Source: Ramlibacter sp.
Lineage (GTDB): Bacteria; Pseudomonadota; Gammaproteobacteria; Burkholderiales; Burkholderiaceae_C
Assembly (NCBI GenBank): GCA_019635435.1
Contig: JAHBZM010000001.1
Coordinates: forward strand, 1,178,001 to 1,242,000
Length of the DNA stretch: 64,000 nt
Direction of reading: 5' to 3'
Shown here: positions 17,405-26,165 of the stretch, piece by piece
Layout of the letters: every line of letters starts with the position of its first letter
How positions within the stretch are numbered: position 1 is the stretch's first letter
The notes under the pieces: model-generated
Databases searched by the model: none
The model's input: the letters and a program-made list of their open reading frames with translations, nothing else
Told to the model about the DNA's origin: nothing
Position numbers and translations under genes: made by a program

Positions 17405-18364
17405 ATGACACGATGGCCCCCCATGTTGCTGCCCCTGCTGGTGCTCGCCGCCTGCGGCCCGGCACCCGACGCCGGCGTGATGAGCGGCTACGTCGAGGCA
17501 GACCTCGTGTACGTGGCGTCGGGCACGGGTGGCACGCTGCGGTCGGTGGCGGTGCACCGGGGCGACCCGGTGGCCCAGGGGCAATTGCTGTATACGCTGG
17601 ATGACGACGCCGAGACCCTGGCCACACAGGCCGCCCAGGCCCGCAGTGAAGGCGCGCTGGCGCAGGAGCGTGACCTGCTCAAGGGCCGGCGCCCGGTGGA
17701 GCTCGAGGCACTGGACCAGCAACTCGCACGGGCCCGCGCGACCCTGTCGGCCTCCACGGCCGCGCTGCAGCGCAACCAGCGGCTGGTCAAGGACGGCTTC
17801 ATTGCGGCCATCCGTCTCGAAGAACTGGTGGCCAGCCGCGACCGAGACGCGGCTCGCGTGCGGGAACTGCAGGCCCAGCGCGAACTGGCCGCCAAGGCGG
17901 CCCGCACCGACCAGATTGCCGCCGCTGCGGCTGCCGCCAGAGCGTCGCGCGCCGACGAGGCGCAGGCCGCCTGGCGCGCCGGTCAGCGCTCACGCAGCGC
18001 GCCCGCGGCCGCGCAGGTGTTTGACGTGATGTTCCGCGCCGGGGAATGGGTCAACCCTGGCGTGCCGGTGGTGGCGCTGCTGCCGCCCGACGCGCTCAAG
18101 GTGCGTTTTTTTGTGCCCGAGGGCTCGCTGCCACGGGCCGCGCCGGGCCAGCAGGTCACGGTAAGCTGCGATGGCTGCGAGCGCGCGTTCCAGGCGCGGG
18201 TGCGCTGGGTTTCGCCGCAAGCCGAGTTCACGCCGCCCGTGATTTACAGCAACGCCAGCCGCAGCAAGCTGGTCTTCATGGTCGAGGCCGTGCCGCTCGC
18301 TGCCAGCGCGCTGCGACCGGGCCAGCCCGTCGAGGTCCGCTTCAGCGGCGCCGCGCGTGAGTGA
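17405..18364 (+). CDS. HlyD/YbhG-type membrane fusion lipoprotein
   Basis: A 319-residue periplasmic adaptor. Residues 1-17 form a lipoprotein signal with lipobox LAAC (Cys17). It is followed by a biotinyl-lipoyl half (GTLRSVAVHRGDPVAQGQLL), a long Ala-rich coiled-coil hairpin (about 70-190) and a beta-barrel segment (VTVSCDGCERAFQARVRWVS). The adaptor would link the ABC permease encoded downstream to an outer-membrane channel. It starts 19 bp after the TetR stop and overlaps the ATPase gene by 8 bp, so the genes form one transcription unit. Confidence 0.88.
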   Translation: MTRWPPMLLPLLVLAACGPAPDAGVMSGYVEADLVYVASGTGGTLRSVAVHRGDPVAQGQLLYTLDDDAETLATQAAQARSEGALAQERDLLKGRRPVELEALDQQLARARATLSASTAALQRNQRLVKDGFIAAIRLEELVASRDRDAARVRELQAQRELAAKAARTDQIAAAAAAARASRADEAQAAWRAGQRSRSAPAAAQVFDVMFRAGEWVNPGVPVVALLPPDALKVRFFVPEGSLPRAAPGQQVTVSCDGCERAFQARVRWVSPQAEFTPPVIYSNASRSKLVFMVEAVPLAASALRPGQPVEVRFSGAARE

Positions 18365-19280
18365 CGCACTGGCCATTGATGCGCGGGGGCTGACCAAGCG
18401 CTTCGGCGGGCGCGCCGTGGTCGATCACCTGTCGATCCAGGTGCGCCGCGGCGAAATCTGCGGCTTTCTCGGCCCCAATGGCAGCGGCAAGACCACCACC
18501 ATCCGCATGCTGTGCGGCCTGCTGGACCCCGATGAGGGCGAAGGCTCCTGCCTGGGTCATGACATCCGCCATGACGCGCGCGCCATCAAGCTGCGCGTGG
18601 GCTACATGACCCAGCGCTTCGGGCTCTATGAAGACCTCACGCTCACCGAGAACCTTGACTTCGTGGCCCGGGCCTACGGCATGCCGCAGCGCGCCAGGCA
18701 GGTGCGCGCGGCGCTGGAGCGCCTGGGCCTGTGGGAGCGGCGCGGCCAGCTGGCTGGCTCGCTGTCCGGCGGCTGGAAGCAGCGGCTCGCGCTGGCGGCC
18801 TGCATGCTGCACGAGCCCGACCTGCTGCTGCTCGACGAGCCCACTGCAGGAGTGGACCCCAAGGCGCGGCGCGACTTCTGGCAGCAGATTCACGCACTGG
18901 CCGCCGATGGCCTCACCGTGCTGTTGAGCACCCACTACATGGACGAGGCCGAGCGCTGCCACCGCCTGGCCTACATTTCCTACGGCCGCCTGCTGGCCAC
19001 CGGCACCGCCGAGGAGGTGATTGCGCAGGCCCGGCTTGCCACCTGGGAGCTGCGGGGTCCGGACCTGGCCGGCGCGGCCGCGCTGATCGAGAAGGACACG
19101 CGCTGGATGGTCGTGCCCTTCGGGACCTCGGTGCATGTCAGCGCGCCAGAGGGCGAGGACCTGCCCGGCTGGCTGGCCCGGCAGCCGGGCGCCGGGCAGT
19201 GGAGCGTTCACCCGATCGAGACCAGCCTTGAAGACGTCTTCATTTCACTGACCGAACATGCCCAGGACAACTTCCGCTGA
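18357..19280 (+). CDS. ABC-transporter ATPase (YbhF-like, single domain)
   Basis: A 307-residue ATPase starting at GTG 18357 inside the end of the adaptor gene. Walker A GPNGSGKTTT (about residue 40), signature LSGGWKQRL and Walker B LLLLDEPTAGVDP are intact, and the H-loop STHYMDEAERC is present. E. coli YbhF carries two ATPase domains in one chain, whereas this protein has one and would have to form a homodimer. It energises the ABC-2 permease encoded next, with which it overlaps by 23 bp. Confidence 0.92.
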   Translation: MSDALAIDARGLTKRFGGRAVVDHLSIQVRRGEICGFLGPNGSGKTTTIRMLCGLLDPDEGEGSCLGHDIRHDARAIKLRVGYMTQRFGLYEDLTLTENLDFVARAYGMPQRARQVRAALERLGLWERRGQLAGSLSGGWKQRLALAACMLHEPDLLLLDEPTAGVDPKARRDFWQQIHALAADGLTVLLSTHYMDEAERCHRLAYISYGRLLATGTAEEVIAQARLATWELRGPDLAGAAALIEKDTRWMVVPFGTSVHVSAPEGEDLPGWLARQPGAGQWSVHPIETSLEDVFISLTEHAQDNFR

Positions 19281-20412
19281 CCGGCCCGGCCTGTCCTGGG
19301 GCCGCATCCTGGCCGTGCTGGTCAAAGAGCTGATCCAGCTGCGCCGCGACCGGCTGACCTTTGCCATGATGATCGGCGTGCCGATCCTGCAGCTGCTGCT
19401 GTTCGGCTATGCCATCAACGGTGACCCGCGCCACCTGCCGGCCGTGGTGGTGGCCACCGACGCGGGCCCGCTGGTGCGCTCGGTGGTGCGCGCGGCAGAG
19501 AACACCGGCTACATCACCATCGTGGGCACCGTGAGTGACGCGCAGGCCGAGCGGCTGATCCAGTCGGGCCAGGTCCAGTTCGCGCTGGTGTTCCCGGCTG
19601 ACTTTTCGGCCCGGGTGCTGCGGGGCGAGCGGCCCGCCGTGGCGGTGTACGCCGACGCCACCGACCCGGCGGCCACCGGCTCGGCCCTGGGCGCCCTGAA
19701 CCAGTTGCCCCAGGTCGCGCTGGGCCACGACCTCGTGGGGCCGCTCGCCCGCTTGCGGCCCGGTGAGGCGCCGTTTGAGTTGCGGGTCCACAAGCGCTAC
19801 AACCCCGAAGGCATCACGGCCTACAACGTGGTGCCGGGCCTGATGGGCGTGATCCTCACCATGACGCTGGTGATGATGACGGCCATGGCCATGACGCGCG
19901 AGCGTGAGCGTGGCACGCTCGAGAACCTGCTGGCCACGCCGGTGCGCCCGCTGGAGATGATGGTCGGCAAGATCCTGCCGTACCTGCTGATCGGCTACGC
20001 CCAGGTGCTGATCGTGTTTGGCGCGGCGCGCCTGCTGTTTGGCGTGCCCATGGCGGGCAGCTTTGCCCTGCTGAGCGGCACCGTGCTGCTGTTCATCCTG
20101 GCCACGCTCACGGTCGGCTTTGCGTTTTCAACGCTGGCGCGCTCGCAGATGCAGTCCATGCAGATGACCATGTTCTACTTCCTGCCCAACATCCTGCTGT
20201 CGGGCTTCATGTTCCCGTTCCGCGGCATGCCCCGGTGGGCCCAGTGGATTGGCGAGGCCCTGCCGCTCACGCATTTCGTGCGCATCGTGCGCGGCATCAT
20301 GCTCAAGGGGGCCGGCTGGCCCGACGTGGCCGGCGACACGGCGGCCATTGCCGCCTTCATGGTTGCGGTGGGCGTGGTGGCGATGCTGCGCTACCGCCAG
20401 ACCATCGAGTAG
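19258..20412 (+). CDS. ABC-2 type permease (YbhS/YbhR-like)
   Basis: A 384-residue membrane protein with one N-terminal helix (about 35-52), a periplasmic domain of about 130 residues, and five to six C-terminal helices (from about 195). The conserved ABC-2 stretch MTRERERGTLENLLATPVRP is present. E. coli uses two permeases, YbhS and YbhR, but here there is only one, so a homodimeric channel is likely. It completes an export system with the adaptor and ATPase encoded before it. The substrate is not predictable from sequence. The gene converges on the HAD gene with a 16-bp gap. Confidence 0.9.
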   Translation: MPRTTSADRPGLSWGRILAVLVKELIQLRRDRLTFAMMIGVPILQLLLFGYAINGDPRHLPAVVVATDAGPLVRSVVRAAENTGYITIVGTVSDAQAERLIQSGQVQFALVFPADFSARVLRGERPAVAVYADATDPAATGSALGALNQLPQVALGHDLVGPLARLRPGEAPFELRVHKRYNPEGITAYNVVPGLMGVILTMTLVMMTAMAMTRERERGTLENLLATPVRPLEMMVGKILPYLLIGYAQVLIVFGAARLLFGVPMAGSFALLSGTVLLFILATLTVGFAFSTLARSQMQSMQMTMFYFLPNILLSGFMFPFRGMPRWAQWIGEALPLTHFVRIVRGIMLKGAGWPDVAGDTAAIAAFMVAVGVVAMLRYRQTIE

Positions 20413-20428
20413 CGCGGGGGCCGCGCCG

Positions 20429-21244
20429 TCAGCGGGCCGCGAGCAGGGCCTGCGCCACTTCCATGAACCCCCGGCCGCGCTCGCCCTGTGTGATGTAGCG
20501 CGGCTTGTGCGCCAGCTGCGCCTCAAAGCGCCGGATGTTGGCCACCCCCACGCTGTGGGGAAAGTGCTCGAACATCAGCTGGTCGTTGGTGGAGTCGCCC
20601 ACATACACCCATTGATCGAGCTCGGCGTCCAGGTCGCGCGCGAACAGCGCTTGCACGATCCAGCGCGCGCCCGCGAGCTTGTTGTGGGCCCCGTACCAGC
20701 CGTTGATGTGGATGCTGCTCACCGTGGCATTCATGCCTTCGTCCTGCATGATCCGCACCACCTGCTCGATGCGCTCGGGCGGCAGGTGGCTGAACTCGCT
20801 GTGGTCGATGGCGATGTCGGTCTCACGGCCCGGCGAGTCCTCAGACAGTCTCGCGCCCGGCACCTCGCGCAGCACGCGCTGCGCCGCCTGCTGCATGCGC
20901 GCGAACTGCGCGGCCCGTGTGGCAGCGTCCTGTTGATATCTTTTTGATAGCAGGCCGTGGCCGCCCAGCCTGGACTCCAGACCCTTTTCGTCCGGAATCA
21001 GGGCCACGGCACCGTTCTCGGCCACGATGGCGTCCACCGGCCACTGCCGGGCAAACGGTTCGCTCCAGCCCACAGGGCGGCCCGTGATGGGGATCACGTG
21101 CAGGCCGGCCGCTTTCAACTGGCCCAGCGCCTGGATCACCTCGGGCGGCACCGCGCCCTCGGTGGTCAGGGTGTCATCGATGTCGGTCAGCACGCCGGTA
21201 ACGCGGCGGCGCTGGGCTTCGGGCCAATCGACCAGAGGCGTCAT
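20429..21244 (-). CDS. HAD-superfamily IIB hydrolase (sugar-phosphatase-like)
   Basis: A 271-residue HAD phosphatase. Motif I TDIDDTLTTEG holds the nucleophile Asp, ITGRPVGW is motif II, and YVGDSTNDQLMFEHF is motif IV with the metal-binding acidic pair. The large cap between motifs II and III places it in type IIB, near mannosyl-phosphoglycerate and sucrose phosphatases. ATG 21244 overlaps the S41 protease stop (ATGA), so translation is coupled. Residues near position 88-104 (ESRLGGHGLLSKRYQQ) are encoded by an interspersed repeat lying antisense to the gene. The substrate is unknown. Confidence 0.85.
   Translation of the reverse strand: MTPLVDWPEAQRRRVTGVLTDIDDTLTTEGAVPPEVIQALGQLKAAGLHVIPITGRPVGWSEPFARQWPVDAIVAENGAVALIPDEKGLESRLGGHGLLSKRYQQDAATRAAQFARMQQAAQRVLREVPGARLSEDSPGRETDIAIDHSEFSHLPPERIEQVVRIMQDEGMNATVSSIHINGWYGAHNKLAGARWIVQALFARDLDAELDQWVYVGDSTNDQLMFEHFPHSVGVANIRRFEAQLAHKPRYITQGERGRGFMEVAQALLAAR
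20935..20983 (+). repeat. Interspersed ~49-bp element, copy a (inside HAD hydrolase gene)
   Basis: GATATC-TTTTT-GATAGC dyad (20935-20951) followed by a GC-rich tail with GTGGCCGCCCAG and GGACTCCAG. It matches four other copies in the window in core, tail and spacing. It lies antisense to its host gene, the only copy in that orientation, and keeps the reading frame open. Confidence 0.8.
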
Positions 21245-22722
21245 GGCAGCAGCTTGCCGGGACGGTGGCGCTGGATATCCAGGACCAGCCCCTGCGGCGT
21301 GCCCGCCGTGGCCGCGCGCGGGGACAGGGCCTGCGCCGTGCTCGGGCTGCATGCGCCGGTGTCAGCATGGCGCAGCGCAATGCCCAGCAGGCCCTCGGCC
21401 GGATCCCCCAGGGCATGGCCCAGGTCGTCGGCTGCCGGGCAGGTGGCGGCAAAGCCGGTGCTGTAGTCGCCGAAGTCCCGGGCATTGAAGCCCTGGAACT
21501 CGATCGGGAAATAGGCCAGGCTGCAGTTGTCGGCACGCGTGAACCCGTAGGGCTTGCCGCAGGTGGTGGCACCGACCAGCACCACCTCCACGTTGACGCC
21601 GCGCAGGCCATTGATCACCGACTCGCTGGCCGAACAGGTGCCGCCCGTGGTCAGCACATAGACCCGCGGCAGTCCCAGGCGCGGCAGTGCCGTGCCCACG
21701 GGGTACTGGGGCTCGCCGTACTGGACCGTGCCCGCGAACCGGGTGACGTTGGCCTGCGAGGCCTCGGTGCGCTTGCTGTTGAACTGCAGCCGCTCGAACA
21801 CCTGGCCGTCGCTGGCCGGGCTGGCGAGCATCGAGGCCAGCGACAGCGCCACATACAGGTAGCCGCCGCCGTTGTAGCGCAGGTCCAGCACGAGGTCGTC
21901 CACGCGGCCGGCGTTCAGCGCCGACAGGGCCGCCACCAGCCTGTCCTGCGCGCCCGCGGTGTGGGCGTTGAACAGCACATAGCCCACGCGCCGGCCCTGG
22001 GGGCTGAGCACGGTGCTGGTCAGCGGCACCGGGTTTTCCTGCAGGGGGGCCGCCGTGAGCGCGATCAGGCGCAGCGGCAGGCCCGGCGCATCCCGGTAGT
22101 TGAACGTGATCATGGCGCCCGCGGTGTTCGGGTACCAGCTGTTCTGGCTGGCCGACACCACCGAGCCCAGCTCGCCGCCGCGCGCCAGCCCGGCCAGATC
22201 GGCCGGCGAGCCCGCCGCGACCTTGGCGACACGCGTGCGGCCTTGCGCGTCGATGACCCAGTCGACGCCATAACCCAGGCTGGCGCCGGAGGTGAGGCTG
22301 TCAGCATTGGTGCGGGTCAGCACGTAGCTGAAGCGGTCCTTGGGCAGGCCGTGGGTGTCGGGCGTGGTGACCAGCAGCTGGTAGAAATAGCCGGCGGCGG
22401 TGTAGGGCGTGGCGTCAACCGCGCCGATCTCGTCGGTCCAGAGGTAGGCCTCGTTGAGGTAGGAGCGCACGAACTGCTTCTCGGACGCCGCGGTGCAGAT
22501 GCCCGCCACCGTCTCGGAGGGAATGTCGGGCGAAAGAATGCCCGAGCCGTTGCCGCCTGCCGCGCCAGTGGCCGAGCCGCTGGAACTGCCCGGGTTGCAG
22601 ACCTGCGCGCTGCCCAGGCAGATGCCCGGGTTGCCGCCGCCACCGCCGCAGCTGGCCAGCAGCAGCGCCGTGAGCGCCGCCGCCAGGCGGGTCCGGAGCG
22701 AAACCCGTTTTCTCCTCTGCAT
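21241..22722 (-). CDS. S41-family (C-terminal processing type) protease lipoprotein
   Basis: A 493-residue exported serine protease. The signal peptide has lipobox LLASC followed by five glycines. A low-complexity Gly/Ser linker (about 35-62) leads to the PDZ-like region (about 140-190) and the S41 core. DLVLDLRYNGGGYLYVA and GGTCSASESV mark the core, and the Ser of SASE is the expected nucleophile. It probably sits at the outer membrane and acts in the periplasm on unidentified proteins. ATG 22722 follows GGGAAAGAC. It lies 42 bp after prfC and overlaps the HAD gene, so the three form an operon. Confidence 0.87.
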   Translation of the reverse strand: MQRRKRVSLRTRLAAALTALLLASCGGGGGNPGICLGSAQVCNPGSSSGSATGAAGGNGSGILSPDIPSETVAGICTAASEKQFVRSYLNEAYLWTDEIGAVDATPYTAAGYFYQLLVTTPDTHGLPKDRFSYVLTRTNADSLTSGASLGYGVDWVIDAQGRTRVAKVAAGSPADLAGLARGGELGSVVSASQNSWYPNTAGAMITFNYRDAPGLPLRLIALTAAPLQENPVPLTSTVLSPQGRRVGYVLFNAHTAGAQDRLVAALSALNAGRVDDLVLDLRYNGGGYLYVALSLASMLASPASDGQVFERLQFNSKRTEASQANVTRFAGTVQYGEPQYPVGTALPRLGLPRVYVLTTGGTCSASESVINGLRGVNVEVVLVGATTCGKPYGFTRADNCSLAYFPIEFQGFNARDFGDYSTGFAATCPAADDLGHALGDPAEGLLGIALRHADTGACSPSTAQALSPRAATAGTPQGLVLDIQRHRPGKLLP

Positions 22723-22763
22723 GTCTTTCCCTTCCCTGTCGCCGTGCGCGGCGCGGGCAAATC

Positions 22764-24392
22764 TTAGCCCGCGTTGTGCAGCGCCAGGCCCGCGTGCTCG
22801 CGCAGCGGGTGGAAATGGATTTTGGGAAAGCGCTCCTGCGCCAGCCGCACGTCGTAGGGGCTGGTGCACAGGTAGGCCAGCGTGTCGGCCGCGTCACGCG
22901 CCAGCCGCTGGGGGTAGGCGTCGGTGAAGGCGCGCAGCTCGGCCGGGGTGTCGGCGGTGATCCATCGCGCGCCGGTGTACTGGCAGCCTTCCAGCCGGAT
23001 GTCGGCGTCGTACTCGGCCTTGAGGCGGTGCTGCACCACTTCAAACTGCAGCTGCCCCACCGCGCCCAGCAGCATGGCGCCGCCCATCTCGGGGCGGAAC
23101 ACCTGGATCGCGCCTTCCTCGCCCAGCTGCGCCAGGCCCTGCTGCAGCTGCTTGGTGCGCAGCGGGTTCTTGAGCAGCACGGTCATGAACAGCTCGGGCG
23201 CAAAGAAGGGCAGGCCGGTGAACTGCAGGCTGGCGCCGTCGGTGATGGTGTCGCCCAGCTGCACGCCGCCATGGGTGGTGAAGCCGATGATGTCGCCGGC
23301 ATAGGCCTCGTCCACTGCCTCGCGGCGCTGGCTCAGGAAGGTGACCACGCTGGTGGGCCGCAGCTCCTTGGCGGTGCGCTGCACGCGCAGCTTCATGCCG
23401 GGCGTGTACTTGCCCGAGGCCATGCGCACAAAGGCAATGCGGTCGCGGTGGTTGGCGTCCATGTTGGCCTGCACCTTGAACACCACGCCGGCAAAGTCCT
23501 TGTCCTCGGGCTGGATTTCCTTGATGACCGGCTGGCGGTTGACCAGCGTGGTGCTGGTGCGCGGCTGCGGCGAGGGCGCCAGGTCGACCAGCGCGTCCAG
23601 CACTTCCATCACGCCGAAGTTGTTGACGCCCGAGCCAAAGAACACCGGCGTCTGCTTGCCCGCCAGAAACGCGGCATGGTCCCAGGCCGGGGACGCACCC
23701 GTGGCCAGCTCCATGCTCTCCATGGCGGCCTCGAAATCGGCGCCAAAGCGCTTGAGCAGCACGTCGCGCTCGCCCAACGCAATGGTTTCAAAGTCCTGGG
23801 GCAGCCGCTCGCTGCCCGACTCGAACACCGTCATGGCCTGGGTGCGCAGGTTCATGATGCCGCGAAAGCCCTTGCCCTGGCCCACGGGCCAGGTCATGGG
23901 CACGCAGGGCATGCCCAGTTCGCGCTCCACCTCGTCCAGGATGTCCAGCGGCTCGCGGACCTCGCGGTCCATCTTGTTGACGAAGGTGATGATGGGCGTG
24001 TCGCGCTGGCGGCAGACCTCGATCAGCCGGCGGGTCTGCGCTTCCACGCCGTTGGCCGCATCAATCACCATCAGCGCCGAGTCCACGGCGGTCAGCACGC
24101 GGTAGGTGTCCTCGGAAAAGTCCTTGTGGCCCGGCGTGTCGAGCAGGTTGATCACATGCTCGCGGTACAGCATCTGCATGACCGAGCTGGCCACCGAGAT
24201 GCCGCGCTGCTTTTCAATCTCCATCCAGTCCGAGGTGGCGTGGCGCGAGGCCTTGCGGGCCTTGACCGAGCCCGCGATCTGGATCGCGCCCGAGAACAGC
24301 AGCAGCTTTTCAGTGAGCGTGGTCTTGCCCGCGTCGGGGTGGGAAATGATGGCAAAGGTACGGCGGCGCCGGGTTTCTGAGGCGAAAGACAC
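22764..24392 (-). CDS. prfC: Peptide chain release factor 3
   Basis: A 542-residue translational GTPase that recycles RF1/RF2 from terminated ribosomes. G1 SHPDAGKTTLTEK, G3 DTPGHKDFSEDT and G4 NKMD are intact, and the length matches the family. The start is taken as GTG 24392 (SFASETRRRRTFAII after Met), preceded by GGAG. An upstream in-frame ATG would add 44 unlike residues and run into the promoter of the divergent ahcY. It leads an operon with the S41 protease and HAD genes. Confidence 0.95.
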   Translation of the reverse strand: MSFASETRRRRTFAIISHPDAGKTTLTEKLLLFSGAIQIAGSVKARKASRHATSDWMEIEKQRGISVASSVMQMLYREHVINLLDTPGHKDFSEDTYRVLTAVDSALMVIDAANGVEAQTRRLIEVCRQRDTPIITFVNKMDREVREPLDILDEVERELGMPCVPMTWPVGQGKGFRGIMNLRTQAMTVFESGSERLPQDFETIALGERDVLLKRFGADFEAAMESMELATGASPAWDHAAFLAGKQTPVFFGSGVNNFGVMEVLDALVDLAPSPQPRTSTTLVNRQPVIKEIQPEDKDFAGVVFKVQANMDANHRDRIAFVRMASGKYTPGMKLRVQRTAKELRPTSVVTFLSQRREAVDEAYAGDIIGFTTHGGVQLGDTITDGASLQFTGLPFFAPELFMTVLLKNPLRTKQLQQGLAQLGEEGAIQVFRPEMGGAMLLGAVGQLQFEVVQHRLKAEYDADIRLEGCQYTGARWITADTPAELRAFTDAYPQRLARDAADTLAYLCTSPYDVRLAQERFPKIHFHPLREHAGLALHNAG

Positions 24393-24445
24393 ACTGACTC
24401 CGGGGGATGGGCGGGCGGCGCGGGGCGCGCAGGACAGCCCGTGAT

Positions 24446-24451
24446 TATAAT
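24446..24451 (+). promoter_or_regulatory. -10 promoter element for the SAH-riboswitch/ahcY transcript
   Basis: Consensus TATAAT placed about 7 bp before the first base of the riboswitch aptamer, so transcription should begin at about 24457. No good -35 box is visible at the proper distance. Confidence 0.75.
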
Positions 24452-24457
24452 TTGGGC

Positions 24458-24532
24458 ATCCGAGGAGCGTTGCAGCGCCCCATCTTCCAGATGCGGGGCG
24501 TGAGGCTCGGAAATCATCCCGCAACGACGCTC
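24458..24532 (+). ncRNA. SAH (S-adenosylhomocysteine) riboswitch aptamer
   Basis: The characteristic sequence CCGAGGAGCGTTGC pairs in two ways. CCGAG (24460-24464) pairs with CTCGG (24506-24510) as P1, and GAGCGT (24465-24470) with ACGCTC (24527-24532). Between the P1 strands, GCGCCCC / GGGGCGT forms a hairpin. This matches the SAH riboswitch described in Proteobacteria upstream of ahcY. Ligand binding raises expression of the enzyme that destroys the toxic product SAH. The location, 87 bp before ahcY, agrees. Confidence 0.93.
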
Positions 24533-24562
24533 ACCCACTGTTCTGTGTGGTGAGGCTTTTTT
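24530..24562 (+). terminator. Terminator hairpin forming the riboswitch expression platform
   Basis: CTCACC (24530-24535) pairs with GGTGAG (24549-24554), with further C/G-A/T pairs inward, and is followed by a run of six T. Its 5' arm shares bases with the 3' strand of the aptamer (ACGCTC). Ligand-stabilised aptamer and terminator therefore exclude one another, which predicts an ON switch with SAH. Confidence 0.85.
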
Positions 24563-24618
24563 CCAAGCTCCGATTCCCCCAGAGAGTGGTTTCATTCAAT
24601 TGATTTTGGAGAAAAACC

Positions 24619-26052
24619 ATGAACGCCCGCATTTCACCCGCCGTCCTGTCTGACTGCGCCATCACCGACATCGGCCTGGCCGACTGGGGCCGCAAGGAAA
24701 TCCGCATCGCCGAAACCGAGATGCCCGGCCTGATGGCGATCCGCGAGGAATTCGCCAAGGCCCAGCCGCTCAAAGGCGCGCGCATCACCGGCTCGCTGCA
24801 CATGACCATCCAGACCGCCGTGCTGATCGAGACGCTGCAGGCCCTGGGCGCTCAGGTGCGCTGGGCCTCGTGCAACATCTTCTCCACGCAGGACCACGCC
24901 GCTGCCGCCATTGCCGCGGCCGGCACCCCGGTGTTTGCGATCAAGGGCGAGTCGCTCAAGGACTACTGGGACTACACCCACAGCATTTTTGACTTCGGCC
25001 CCAAGGATTCCAAGGGCGAAGGCCCCAACATGATCCTGGACGATGGCGGCGACGCCACGCTGCTGATGCACCTGGGCAAGCGCGCCGAAAAGGACCTGTC
25101 CGTGCTGGCCAAGCCCACCAGCGAGGAAGAGCGCATCCTGTACGCCGCCATCAAGGCCAAGCTGGCCGTGGACGCCACCTGGTACAGCCGCAAGTCGGCC
25201 GAGATCATTGGCGTGACCGAGGAAACCACCACCGGCGTGCACCGCCTGAATGAAATGAGCGCCAAGGGCACGCTGCTGTTCCGCGCCATCAACGTCAACG
25301 ACTCGGTGACCAAGAGCAAGTTCGACAACCTGTACGGCTGCCGCGAATCGCTGGTGGACGGCATCAAGCGCGCCACCGACGTGATGATCGCGGGCAAGGT
25401 GGCCTGCGTGGCCGGCTACGGCGACGTGGGCAAGGGCTCGGCCCAGGCCCTGCGCGCGCTCAGCGCCCAGGTGTGGGTGACCGAGATCGACCCGATCAAC
25501 GCCCTGCAGGCCGCCATGGAAGGCTACAAGGTCGTGACCATGGAATACGCCGCCGACAAGGCCGACATCTTCGTCACCACCACGGGCAACCGCGACGTGA
25601 TCCGCCACGAGCACATGGCGGCCATGAAGGACCAGGCCATCGTCTGCAACATCGGCCACTTTGACAACGAGATCGACGTGGCGTCGATCGAGAAGTACGA
25701 GTGGGAAGAGATCAAGCCCCAGGTGGACCACATCAAGTTCCCCGACGGCAAGAAGATCATCCTGCTGGCCAAGGGCCGCCTGGTGAACCTGGGCTGCGGC
25801 ACGGGCCACCCCAGCTTCGTGATGTCGTCGTCGTTCGCCAACCAGACCATCGCGCAGATCGAGCTGTTCACCAAGCCCGACGCCTACGAGGCCGGCAAGG
25901 TCTACGTGCTGCCCAAGCACCTGGACGAGAAGGTGGCGCGCCTGCACCTGAAGAAGGTGGGCGCCATGCTGACCGAGCTGACCGACGACCAGGCCGCCTA
26001 CATTGGCGTGAGCAAGAACGGCCCCTACAAGGCCGACACCTACAGGTACTGA
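24619..26052 (+). CDS. ahcY: S-adenosylhomocysteine hydrolase
   Basis: A 477-residue cytosolic NAD-dependent enzyme that splits S-adenosylhomocysteine into adenosine and homocysteine in the activated methyl cycle. Visible landmarks are TGSLHMTIQTAVLIETL near the N terminus, NAD-binding GYGDVGKGSAQALRAL (about residue 264) and the C-terminal KNGPYKADTYRY. The length includes the roughly 40-residue insertion usual in proteobacterial forms. ATG 24619 follows TTGGAGAAA. It is controlled by the SAH riboswitch upstream and precedes tlyA and metF on the same strand. Confidence 0.97.
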   Translation: MNARISPAVLSDCAITDIGLADWGRKEIRIAETEMPGLMAIREEFAKAQPLKGARITGSLHMTIQTAVLIETLQALGAQVRWASCNIFSTQDHAAAAIAAAGTPVFAIKGESLKDYWDYTHSIFDFGPKDSKGEGPNMILDDGGDATLLMHLGKRAEKDLSVLAKPTSEEERILYAAIKAKLAVDATWYSRKSAEIIGVTEETTTGVHRLNEMSAKGTLLFRAINVNDSVTKSKFDNLYGCRESLVDGIKRATDVMIAGKVACVAGYGDVGKGSAQALRALSAQVWVTEIDPINALQAAMEGYKVVTMEYAADKADIFVTTTGNRDVIRHEHMAAMKDQAIVCNIGHFDNEIDVASIEKYEWEEIKPQVDHIKFPDGKKIILLAKGRLVNLGCGTGHPSFVMSSSFANQTIAQIELFTKPDAYEAGKVYVLPKHLDEKVARLHLKKVGAMLTELTDDQAAYIGVSKNGPYKADTYRY

Positions 26053-26055
26053 CCC

Positions 26056-26132
26056 ACCGCCGAAGCGCCTGCGGCGCCTCCCCCTCGAGGGGGCGACACC
26101 CGCGGCCCGGCCAGGCCGGCTGCGCGGTGTTC
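26056..26132. repeat. GC-rich palindromic intergenic repeat between ahcY and tlyA
   Basis: The 113-bp gap holds CGCCTGCGGCGCC, then the perfect dyad TCCCCCTCGAGGGGGCGA, then GGCCCGGCCAGGCCGG. The overall pattern resembles GC-rich repeats I recall from Comamonadaceae intergenic DNA. The hairpins have no T run, so termination is unlikely. A related-looking block begins the metF gene. Assignment to a repeat family rests on recollection, not on a search. Confidence 0.5.
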
Positions 26133-26165
26133 CGCGATGGGTGCAAGGTGGCGGTTCGCAAACAT

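Noticed and set aside
22776..24380. Plus-strand ORF of 534 codons opposite prfC
   Set aside because: Shadow of prfC; the protein sequence has no domain and the true gene is highly conserved.
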